Source of the DNA: Leeuwenhoekiella palythoae
Lineage (GTDB): Bacteria; Bacteroidota; Bacteroidia; Flavobacteriales; Flavobacteriaceae
NCBI RefSeq assembly: GCF_900130045.1
Contig: NZ_FQXT01000003.1
Location: 310,001 to 374,000 of the forward strand
Direction of reading: 5' to 3'
DNA: 64,000 nucleotides
Position 1 is the stretch's first letter. Each line of letters begins with the position of its first letter. A program made the position numbers and the translations under genes. Positions 26,617 through 33,746 of this stretch are shown piece by piece. The notes under the pieces were generated by a model. The model saw only the letters and a list, made by a program, of their open reading frames with translations, was not told the origin of the DNA and ran no database searches.

Positions 26617-27231
26617 ATGGTAAAATCATATTTAGCTTTGGTAATTTTTTTATTAGGAAATTTTGCATTTGCACAGCAAGCTGAAGTTCCTCTTATTAAA
26701 ATTGATACGCTCGCTGATGGTTTTACGTACGACATACGCTACGCAACAGACAATAATTTTTTAAAAGAAGCTTTTTACGATTGTGCTTCGTGCTATCTCA
26801 GACCTGAAGTAGCAGCCGCGCTCAAGGAAGCTAATCATTATTTCTGCGAAAAAGGATATCGCATTGTTTTATACGATTGCTATAGACCCGTTAGCGCTCA
26901 AAAGAAAATGTGGGCGGTTTATCCCAACGCGCAATATGTTGCCAACCCATATACTTCGGGCTCTGTACACAATCGCGGAGCCGCGGTTGACCTCAGTCTT
27001 GAAAAATTAGATGGCACACCGCTTAACATGGGAACTGATTTTGATTTCTTCGGAAGAAAAGCACATATAGACAATACCTCTTTGCCGCGAGAAGTGTTAG
27101 ACAATCGCAAATTGTTACAGGAAGGGATGACGCGTTTCGGCTTTCAAACGATTCGTACAGAATGGTGGCATTTCAACTACAAAAAGAATTATGGCTTTGA
27201 GATCATAGATTTTGACTTTGGGTGTGATTAA
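26617..27231 (+). CDS. D-alanyl-D-alanine dipeptidase, VanX/DdpX family (M15D)
   Basis: A 204-residue exported zinc peptidase that hydrolyses D-Ala-D-Ala, probably for recycling of peptidoglycan fragments. It has a signal peptide (1-19, ending FAFAQ). The M15 motifs are present: SVHNRGAAVD (zinc His and Asp) and EWWHFNY (catalytic Glu and third zinc ligand). YDCYRP is also typical. No vancomycin ligase or VanH/VanA partners are nearby, so a nutritional or cell-wall recycling role is more likely than resistance. A terminator follows. Confidence 0.92.
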   Translation: MVKSYLALVIFLLGNFAFAQQAEVPLIKIDTLADGFTYDIRYATDNNFLKEAFYDCASCYLRPEVAAALKEANHYFCEKGYRIVLYDCYRPVSAQKKMWAVYPNAQYVANPYTSGSVHNRGAAVDLSLEKLDGTPLNMGTDFDFFGRKAHIDNTSLPREVLDNRKLLQEGMTRFGFQTIRTEWWHFNYKKNYGFEIIDFDFGCD

Positions 27232-27268
27232 TCAAGATCTTTCTCCACAAGCTGAAAACACAAAGACT

Positions 27269-27307
27269 CAAAAACCGAATGATTTTACAATGATTCGGTT
27301 TTTTTAT
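27269..27307 (+). terminator. Rho-independent terminator after the dipeptidase gene
   Basis: AAAACCGAAT (27271-27280) pairs with ATTCGGTTTT (27293-27302), followed by T residues. Confidence 0.8.
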
Positions 27308-27550
27308 TTTAAAATTTTCAATTTTCACATTGATAAATTTTAATTCTTCTAATAAGCCAACAAATTCTTCACATTTTTCTCTTAATGAAGTGTTTACGTA
27401 GCTTTATTCAACATCCATAATTATTCTTAAAACCTAGACTATTTAGTAGCATTACTCCCAAATCTTTGTTAAAGAAATACATTAGAAAAACCCTACCCTC
27501 TTTTTCCACGTAAGTTTCAATAAGTATTAATAACCAAAGAAACTCAAATT
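27308..27550. other. AT-rich leader region of the ferritin-like gene pair
   Basis: The gap of 319 bases after the dipeptidase gene holds its terminator and then about 240 bases of AT-rich sequence without a credible ORF. The promoter of the ferritin-like pair should lie here, but no clear TAnnTTTG box was found, which would fit an alternative sigma factor. Confidence 0.4.
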
Positions 27551-28279
27551 ATGAAAAAGAAAAAATCGATTGAGGTAAAAACTCAAACTGTTGGTAGAAA
27601 CCGCAGAAACTTCTTAAAAGTAAGCGGTCTTGCATTAGCCGGTTCTAGTTTATTATTAGCTGCTTGTAGCGATGATGACGACAATGGCAATATGATGGGC
27701 GGCGGAACCTTTGACCTAGGTACTGGAGATGTTGGTGTTTTAAACTACGCATACGCTCTAGAACAATTAGAGGCTGCATTTTATACCAATGTTGTAAATG
27801 GTTCTTTTTACGCCAGCGCTTCAGCAGACGAAAAAGCCATCTTATTAGACCTATATAATCACGAGGTAAATCACCGTGAGTTCTTTAAAGCTGCAATTGG
27901 TGCAAATGTACCTATGGAGCAACAATTGACTGCTGATCTAGAATTTGATTTTAGTAGTGTAGATTTTGGTAATAGAGATTCAGTTTTGACTACGGCTAGA
28001 ATATTAGAAGATACAGGAGTAAGCGCATATAATGGTGCTGGACAGTACATTCAGACTGCTGTGTATCTTACCTTAGCAGGAAAAATTGTTTCTGTTGAAG
28101 CACGCCACGCAGCGGCAATTCGCTCTATTATAAACGGAAGCGCAGATTATACTGCTTTTGCCGGAGACGATATCATCGATAGCAACGGATTAGACTTAGC
28201 AGCTTCACCTGAGGAAGTTATTTCTGCAGCAGGCGGATTCTTCGTAACGCCGTTTACTTATAACAATCCGGGAGCGTAA
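27551..28279 (+). CDS. Tat-exported ferritin-like lipoprotein (Ferritin_2 type)
   Basis: A 242-residue protein. The N-terminus has a twin-arginine signal (NRRNFLKVSGLALAG) ending in a lipobox (LLAAC at about 38-42), so it is probably folded with its metal in the cytoplasm and exported as a lipoprotein. The body is a four-helix ferritin-like bundle with carboxylate/His motifs in the right order: LEQLEAAF, HEVNHREFF, EDTGVSAY and VEARHAA. These could build a di-iron site. A role in oxidative or desiccation stress is known for some relatives but not shown here. A second ferritin-like gene follows 25 bases later. Confidence 0.85.
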   Translation: MKKKKSIEVKTQTVGRNRRNFLKVSGLALAGSSLLLAACSDDDDNGNMMGGGTFDLGTGDVGVLNYAYALEQLEAAFYTNVVNGSFYASASADEKAILLDLYNHEVNHREFFKAAIGANVPMEQQLTADLEFDFSSVDFGNRDSVLTTARILEDTGVSAYNGAGQYIQTAVYLTLAGKIVSVEARHAAAIRSIINGSADYTAFAGDDIIDSNGLDLAASPEEVISAAGGFFVTPFTYNNPGA

Positions 28280-28304
28280 TTACTAACCATTAAAACTTAC
28301 TACA

Positions 28305-29135
28305 ATGAATTTAATAAAATTTCTAGACGAATTTACTACAGATAAAATGCAAGAACCTATGACTTGTAGACGGGCTATGTTTGGCCAGTTAGGAAGTATT
28401 GGTAAAAAAGCAGCACTTGCGGCAGTTCCATTTGGGCTTGCTACCGCTTCTAATAAAGCGATGGCACAAAGTTCTGGTGATGTTGTTGGTGTACTTAATT
28501 TAGCCCTTACCTTAGAATATCTTGAAGACGAATTTTATGCAATGGCTTTAGATTCTGGGGTACTTTCAAGCAATGCTAAAGCAGAGGCAATTTATCAACA
28601 GATTTCTAAGCACGAATCGCAACACGTAGACTTTTTAACAGCAGCCATTGAAGGTGCAGGCGCAGATCCTGTAGCTAAACCTTCTTTTGATTTTACTGTT
28701 GGTGGTGCATTTGACCCATTTAACGAAAACGGTGCCGGGCAAGCTACTGCATATGCTCAATTACTAGCCTTAGCGCAAGCATTTGAAGATACAGGAGTAC
28801 GTGCTTATAAAGGGCAGGCTGCAAACTTAATGGGAAGCGCCGGTGTTTTAACAGCAGCATTACAAATACATTCTGTTGAAGCACGTCACGCTTCTGAGAT
28901 CAGAAGATTAAGAGGTCTTGAAGGATGGATAACTGGTAACCAAAGAGGTGCTGGTATGCCGGAAGCTACACAAGCTGTATATAATGGTGAAGATAACATC
29001 TCACAAGGCGGTGTAGATGTAACGACCTTAGGTTCTGGATCTCCATTCACAATGGATGCTGCAACGCAAGCTTATGACGAAATCCTAACGAGGGACGAAG
29101 CGGTTACAATTGCAAGCTTATTTATAGAATCATAA
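28305..29135 (+). CDS. Second exported ferritin-like protein (Ferritin_2 type)
   Basis: A 276-residue paralogue of the preceding gene. The N-terminus has a Tat-like CRRAMFGQLG, a hydrophobic stretch and a cleavage-like KAMAQS, without a lipobox, so it should be soluble in the periplasm or cross it. The di-iron-type motifs are LEYLEDEFY, KHESQHVDF, FEDTGVRAY and VEARHASEI. The C-terminal 70 residues beyond the bundle (GWITGNQRGAGMP...) are a conserved-looking extension. With the lipoprotein partner it probably forms a hetero-complex. The substrate (iron, oxygen, peroxide or other) is unknown. Confidence 0.85.
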   Translation: MNLIKFLDEFTTDKMQEPMTCRRAMFGQLGSIGKKAALAAVPFGLATASNKAMAQSSGDVVGVLNLALTLEYLEDEFYAMALDSGVLSSNAKAEAIYQQISKHESQHVDFLTAAIEGAGADPVAKPSFDFTVGGAFDPFNENGAGQATAYAQLLALAQAFEDTGVRAYKGQAANLMGSAGVLTAALQIHSVEARHASEIRRLRGLEGWITGNQRGAGMPEATQAVYNGEDNISQGGVDVTTLGSGSPFTMDAATQAYDEILTRDEAVTIASLFIES

Positions 29136-29158
29136 GACTTAGTTTCTTTTTATAAATA

Positions 29159-29195
29159 CCAATCCCTTACCGGTCATACGGTAAGGGATTTTTAG
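29159..29195 (+). terminator. Rho-independent terminator after the ferritin-like pair
   Basis: AATCCCTTACCG (29161-29172) and CGGTAAGGGATT (29179-29190) form a perfect 12-bp stem followed by TTTT. Confidence 0.85.
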
Positions 29196-29204
29196 TTTAA
29201 TGCA

Positions 29205-29240
29205 TAAAAAAACCTGATGGATAACCATCAGGTTTTTTAA
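29205..29240 (-). terminator. Terminator of the yajC transcript (usable from both strands)
   Basis: AAAAAACCTGATGG and CCATCAGGTTTTTT form a perfect 14-bp hairpin with a 4-base loop, giving a T-run on either strand. It lies just beyond the yajC stop. Confidence 0.85.
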
Positions 29241-29261
29241 GTATACAGTATTATATAACTA

Positions 29262-29555
29262 TTACTTTTTCTTTTCAACCTTGGCGGGCTCGTTCAGTTT
29301 CTTGGTAAGTTCCAGAGAGAGTGCAGTACGCTCAAACTTCATCTTACCGGCTCCTGATTCTAAGATCACCGTAGTATCATTTAAATCTAAAATTTTTCCG
29401 TGAAGACCGCTTTTAGTAATGACACGATCTCCTCTTTTTAATTCTTCAGCGAATTTTTTCTCTTCCTTTTGACGTTTCATCTGCGGGCGTATCATAAAAA
29501 GATAAACCACGGCGATCATCAAAAGAATAGGTAAAAAACTTGTTATTTGTTCCAT
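29262..29555 (-). CDS. yajC: Sec translocase auxiliary subunit YajC
   Basis: A 97-residue inner-membrane protein, part of the SecDF-YajC complex that assists protein export. A single membrane helix (about 8-22) is followed by the family signature IRPQMKRQKEEKKF and a small beta domain with GDRVITKSGLHGKI. It is in the same orientation as the DUF1573 and nusB genes upstream, 10 bases from the former; this order (nusB-DUF1573-yajC) is common in Bacteroidota. Confidence 0.95.
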   Translation of the reverse strand: MEQITSFLPILLMIAVVYLFMIRPQMKRQKEEKKFAEELKRGDRVITKSGLHGKILDLNDTTVILESGAGKMKFERTALSLELTKKLNEPAKVEKKK

Positions 29556-29565
29556 TTATAAATGC

Positions 29566-30030
29566 TTATCCGTTTACAGCCGGTCCTTCAGCCGATTGTA
29601 CAAATGCGGTGATTTTTACGGTTTCAGATCCCTTTTCAGTATTTGATTTTACAGTAACAATTTTAGTTACAGCGTTAAGACCACTTCCGTTATATTTTAC
29701 TAAAAGCTCTCCGGTCTCTCCTGGCTGAATTGGCTCTTTAGGATAACTTGGTACTGTACAACCGCAAGTACTTGTAGCATCTACAATCACTAAGGGTGCT
29801 TTACCGGTATTTTTAAATTTAAAAACGTGCTCTACAGCAGTACCGCGCGCGATATTACCAAAGTCATAAGCGCTCTCTTCAAATTCCATAGTTGGGAAAA
29901 CAGTAGCGTCTGCATCACGAGTTGCAGCCATCTCTACATTTTCTCCTTTTACTTTGTCTGAAGCATTGTCTTTACAAGACGTAAATGCTACTGCAGCAAC
30001 AAGACCTACTGCTAAAAATACTTTTTTCAT
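29566..30030 (-). CDS. DUF1573 lipoprotein
   Basis: A 154-residue exported protein. The signal peptide ends with lipobox AFTSC, followed by an acidic linker and one DUF1573 immunoglobulin-like beta domain. The domain contains FEESAYDFGNIARGTAVEHVFKF-type strands and the family core DATSTCGCTVPSYPKEPIQPG. Function is unknown; the Cys-Gly-Cys pair is characteristic. It is followed 10 bases later by yajC. Confidence 0.9.
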   Translation of the reverse strand: MKKVFLAVGLVAAVAFTSCKDNASDKVKGENVEMAATRDADATVFPTMEFEESAYDFGNIARGTAVEHVFKFKNTGKAPLVIVDATSTCGCTVPSYPKEPIQPGETGELLVKYNGSGLNAVTKIVTVKSNTEKGSETVKITAFVQSAEGPAVNG

Positions 30031-30168
30031 AATTCTATTACTTTTTTAGAGTTTCAAAAATACAATTTTAATCCATACCCTAGTATGCCGGCTTTATCAG
30101 GAAAATAGGTGCTATGCGCGTACACCAACAAGCCTAATTATAGTTGATCTGGATATTGTATAAATTGT

Positions 30169-31116
30169 TTATTCAATAAGACCTCTACCGGCTTTATTGA
30201 GCCTATTGTCTTTTTTATACTTTTTAACCAAGCGATCCAGAACACCATTTACAAAAATGCTACTCTTAGGTGTTGAGTATTCTTTAGACAATTCTAAATA
30301 TTCATTGATCGTAACCTTTACAGGGATTGAAGAGAATCTCAAAAATTCGCACAAAGCCATCTTGATCAATATTTTATCCAGTGTCGCAATACGATCCTGA
30401 TCCCAGTTTGGCGTGTTACCTAAAATTTCAGCTTCGTACTCCTCGTCGTTACGGGCAGTACGTAATAATAAATCTTTTGCAAACTGACGGTCTTCTTCGT
30501 CTTTATACAGTTTAGGCAAAATGGTGCTTTCTGGAGAATTAGGCTTGATCTTACCCAGACGCTTTACAATTGTGGTATTAACTACAGGAAGATCATCTAC
30601 CCAGGTTAAGCGGTAGTCTTCCAAATAATCATAAAGCTTATCATTAGGCGCAACAAATTCAGTAAAAAAGTCGATTACAAAATCACGATCTGTTTTAAAG
30701 TCGCTGGTTTCAGAGGCCATATATTCCGCATAAAAATCACTTGCGATGAGTTCGTTATATAGCAACACAACATACTCATTATCCAACCTCCAGTTATTAA
30801 GTTTAGCTTTTTTAAGTTCTTTTTGCAGTAATTCGTTTTCCGAAAGCTTAACCAGCACCGGGTTGTTTACAAATTTGAGATTAGGATTCTTCTCAGATTC
30901 TGTGGCCAGCATTTTTTGCTGAGAGCGCTCCAGAATGTCTTTAGCGTGTGCGTGTATCTCTACAAGCAGATCTACAATCGTAAGATACAGCTCATACATT
31001 TGAGCAGTACTCGCGTTTAAAAACTTTTCTTCCTTTAGTAGATCAGGTTGTTCTGATTGATGCAGCGCATACAATGCCTGCATAACTTTTACGCGAATGT
31101 GCCTTCTGTTAAGCAT
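30169..31116 (-). CDS. nusB: Transcription antitermination/16S rRNA maturation factor NusB, long form
   Basis: A 315-residue NusB, more than twice the length of the E. coli protein. Residues 1-25 (MLNRRHIRVKVMQALYAL) and the C-terminal 120 residues (NDEEYEAEILGNTPNWDQDRIATLDKILIKMALCEF... VFVNGVLDRL) form the conserved NusB fold. The middle (about 40-190) is a lineage-typical insertion. It binds boxA RNA with NusE in rRNA antitermination. It is first in the nusB-DUF1573-yajC run and divergent from the ABC exporter. Confidence 0.92.
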   Translation of the reverse strand: MLNRRHIRVKVMQALYALHQSEQPDLLKEEKFLNASTAQMYELYLTIVDLLVEIHAHAKDILERSQQKMLATESEKNPNLKFVNNPVLVKLSENELLQKELKKAKLNNWRLDNEYVVLLYNELIASDFYAEYMASETSDFKTDRDFVIDFFTEFVAPNDKLYDYLEDYRLTWVDDLPVVNTTIVKRLGKIKPNSPESTILPKLYKDEEDRQFAKDLLLRTARNDEEYEAEILGNTPNWDQDRIATLDKILIKMALCEFLRFSSIPVKVTINEYLELSKEYSTPKSSIFVNGVLDRLVKKYKKDNRLNKAGRGLIE

Positions 31117-31284
31117 AATTCAAAAGAACTTTTGGTTATTTGGGTTTCGTATTATTCAAGCTAACCAGCCAGTTTGCCCGTTTGGACAAAATCGATGCAA
31201 AAATACATTTTAAATGATTTTTCTAACAGCATAATTAGACTTTTATATAAAAAATCTAAACCGTGCTATTCAAGCCGAATCGCT

Positions 31285-31292
31285 TATCTTTG
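31285..31292 (+). promoter_or_regulatory. Putative -7 box of the ABC exporter gene
   Basis: TATCTTTG, followed by C, fits TAnnTTTG perfectly and lies 60 bases before ATG 31352. No clear -33 TTG was seen at the expected distance. Confidence 0.35.
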
Positions 31293-31351
31293 CGCGGCTT
31301 CGCTAAGCTAATCTCCTTTTTAGCTTTTTAGCGCAGTCCCAATTGCATACT

Positions 31352-33109
31352 ATGAAAGAACTTCAGCATCTCAATAAGTATTTTAAAAAGTATAAATGGA
31401 AGCTCATTCTAGGCTTTTTCATCGTACTTGTGGCCCGCATATTTGCCATTCTTACGCCTAAGTTTTCGGGCGATATGATCAAATATGTGGAGAATTACAT
31501 TGGTGATGGTGGTGATTTAAGCGAACTCAAGCAGCAACTCCTGATGACGCTGTTTTTACTTCTGGGTGCCGCGCTGCTTTCGGCCTTTTTCACCTTTTTG
31601 ATGCGTCAGATGTTTATCGTGGTATCTCGCTATATGGAAGCTGATCTCAAAAACGAAGTGTACGATCAATACCAAAATCTGTCGCTTAGCTTCTACAAAA
31701 AGAATCGTACGGGAGATCTGATGAATCGTATTAGTGAGGATGTCAGCAAAGTGCGTATGTATTTAGGTCCCGCTATTATGTATGGTGTTACTACAGTCAT
31801 TCTCTTTGCTACCGTGATCCCGTATATGTTTTATACGGCCCCGGAACTTACTTTATATGTGCTCATCCCCTTACCTATTCTTTCTGTGGCAATTTATCAA
31901 TTGAGCCGACTTATTCACAAACGCAGTACGATCGTACAGCAGTACCTGTCGCATTTAAGCACCTTTACTCAAGAATCCTTCAGCGGTATCGGTGTGATCA
32001 AAGCTTACGGTATTGAGCCTCAAACCTATGAGAATTTTGAAAAGCTAAGTGAGACCAACAAAGAAAAGAACTTAGATCTCGTTAAAGTGCAAGCCTTCTT
32101 CTTTCCGTTGATGATCGCTCTTATTGGGGTCAGCAACTTGCTGGTTATTTATATAGGTGGAAAAAAATATATAGACGGAAGCATTCCTGACCTGGGGGTT
32201 ATCGTTGAGTTTCTGATCTACGTCAATATGTTGACGTGGCCGGTAGCTTCTGTAGGCTGGATCACTTCTTTGGTACAACAAGCCGAAGCTTCTCAGAAAC
32301 GCATCAACGAATTCCTAAAAGAAAAGCCCGAAATCGTAAACAAAACCGAAGCCCACACACCGGTAAACGGAAGCATCAAGTTTGACAACGTAACATTCAC
32401 CTACGAGGATACCAATATAACCGCTCTTAAAGAGGTTTCTTTTGAAGTAAATCAAGGCGAGACGCTAGCGATCATCGGTAAGACCGGTTCAGGAAAATCA
32501 ACTATTCTAGAGCTTATTGGTCGCTTGTACGACACTACAAGCGGAGTGATCACCGTAGATGACACGCCTATTGATCAATTGAATCTTAAAGACCTGCGTA
32601 CCAGCATAGGTTATGTACCACAAGAAGCCTTTTTATTTAGCGACAGTATTAATGAAAACATCAAATTTGGTAATAACAATGCTACTGATGCGCAAGTGAT
32701 TCAGGCTGCAAAAGATGCTGTGGTACACAACAATATCGTAGATTTTTCAAAAGGATATGATACCATTTTAGGAGAACGAGGTATTACGCTCAGTGGCGGT
32801 CAAAAGCAACGTGTTTCAATTGCCAGAGCGATTATTAAAGATCCGCAGATCTTACTTTTTGACGATAGTCTTTCGGCAGTAGATACTGAAACCGAAGAAG
32901 AAATCCTGAGCAATCTCAAAAAAGTGGCTGCAACTAAAACAACGATTTTAGTAAGCCACCGTATTTCTTCCGCAAAAAATGCAGATAAAATTATCATTCT
33001 AGAAGAAGGTGAGATCATTCAACGCGGAACCCACGCAGATCTTATCGCAGAAGAGGGATATTATCAAGAACTCTATCGAAAACAATTAGACGAAAAAGAA
33101 ATGGAATAA
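31352..33109 (+). CDS. ABC transporter, fused permease and ATPase (MsbA/LmrA-like exporter half)
   Basis: A 585-residue half-transporter starting at ATG 31352; a TTG nine bases earlier would add three residues. Six membrane helices occupy about 15-300 (ABC type I exporter). The nucleotide-binding domain follows: Walker A GKTGSGKST near 380, Q-loop GYVPQEAF, signature LSGGQKQR and Walker B ILLFDDSLSAVD. In the Walker B the usual catalytic Glu after the Asp is replaced by Ser (FDDS), as in degenerate sites of heterodimeric exporters, so a partner half with an intact site may exist. Substrate unknown. Confidence 0.9.
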   Translation: MKELQHLNKYFKKYKWKLILGFFIVLVARIFAILTPKFSGDMIKYVENYIGDGGDLSELKQQLLMTLFLLLGAALLSAFFTFLMRQMFIVVSRYMEADLKNEVYDQYQNLSLSFYKKNRTGDLMNRISEDVSKVRMYLGPAIMYGVTTVILFATVIPYMFYTAPELTLYVLIPLPILSVAIYQLSRLIHKRSTIVQQYLSHLSTFTQESFSGIGVIKAYGIEPQTYENFEKLSETNKEKNLDLVKVQAFFFPLMIALIGVSNLLVIYIGGKKYIDGSIPDLGVIVEFLIYVNMLTWPVASVGWITSLVQQAEASQKRINEFLKEKPEIVNKTEAHTPVNGSIKFDNVTFTYEDTNITALKEVSFEVNQGETLAIIGKTGSGKSTILELIGRLYDTTSGVITVDDTPIDQLNLKDLRTSIGYVPQEAFLFSDSINENIKFGNNNATDAQVIQAAKDAVVHNNIVDFSKGYDTILGERGITLSGGQKQRVSIARAIIKDPQILLFDDSLSAVDTETEEEILSNLKKVAATKTTILVSHRISSAKNADKIIILEEGEIIQRGTHADLIAEEGYYQELYRKQLDEKEME

Positions 33110-33176
33110 AATTTTGTACACCATTTAATTTTTTTCCATTTTTGAAAGTATAAAGCGTATTAACTAAACATAGATT

Positions 33177-33551
33177 ATGAGCAATAATGAAATGAAGGGG
33201 AATGATGAAATATTCTCGAAAGTGTTAAGAGCAGGTCGTCGCACCTACTTTTTTGATGTACGTTCTACACGTGCGGGAGATTACTACTTAACCATTACTG
33301 AGAGTAAAAAGTTCACAAATGATGATGGTTCCTTTCACTACAAAAAACATAAAATCTACCTTTATAAAGAAGATTTTGAAGGATTCTCTGAGATCTTAAA
33401 TGAAATGACTGCTTACATTCTTGATGAAAAAGGAGAAGAGGTCATCAGCGAGCGTCACCAGAGTGATTACGTTAAAGAAGAAGATAAAGAGCCTGTATTA
33501 GAAGGCAAATCGGCAAAAGCTTTTACTGATGTAAGTTTTGACGATATTTAA
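33177..33551 (+). CDS. PUR-alpha-like nucleic-acid-binding protein (DUF3276)
   Basis: A 124-residue cytoplasmic protein of the Bacteroidota/spirochaete PUR family. The single PUR repeat spans about 10-80 (FSKVLRAGRRTYFFDVRSTRAGDYYLTITESKK), with conserved aromatic and basic residues for single-stranded DNA/RNA binding. It should dimerise to form a complete PUR fold. The C-terminal 40 residues are acidic and disordered. It lies 67 bases after the ABC exporter and ends with a terminator. Confidence 0.92.
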   Translation: MSNNEMKGNDEIFSKVLRAGRRTYFFDVRSTRAGDYYLTITESKKFTNDDGSFHYKKHKIYLYKEDFEGFSEILNEMTAYILDEKGEEVISERHQSDYVKEEDKEPVLEGKSAKAFTDVSFDDI

Positions 33552-33572
33552 AAAATCAAATCCCAAGATTTT

Positions 33573-33600
33573 AAAGCCGCATAGTTTGCGGCTTTTTTTG
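33573..33600 (+). terminator. Rho-independent terminator after the PUR-like gene
   Basis: AAGCCGCA and TGCGGCTT form a GC-rich stem with a short TAGTT loop and a seven-T tail. Confidence 0.85.
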
Positions 33601-33746
33601 TACCCTGATTTTAAGAATATCCTAAAATATGTGGTGTACAGCGATAAGAAATCCGCACAATTTAAACCTTGTGTACCGTGGTTATCAAAAGCAGTTCTTT
33701 AAAAAATGATATATTTAAAACCATACTAAAAGTTATATACGATTCT

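Noticed and set aside
26617-27231. Vancomycin-resistance vanX
   Set aside because: The motifs fit D-Ala-D-Ala dipeptidases, but no vanH, vanA or vanRS genes are nearby, and a signal peptide indicates an exported recycling enzyme.
33669-33746. 26-residue N-terminal extension of the M14 peptidase
   Set aside because: It would put a non-signal segment before a clean signal peptide that starts at ATG 33747.
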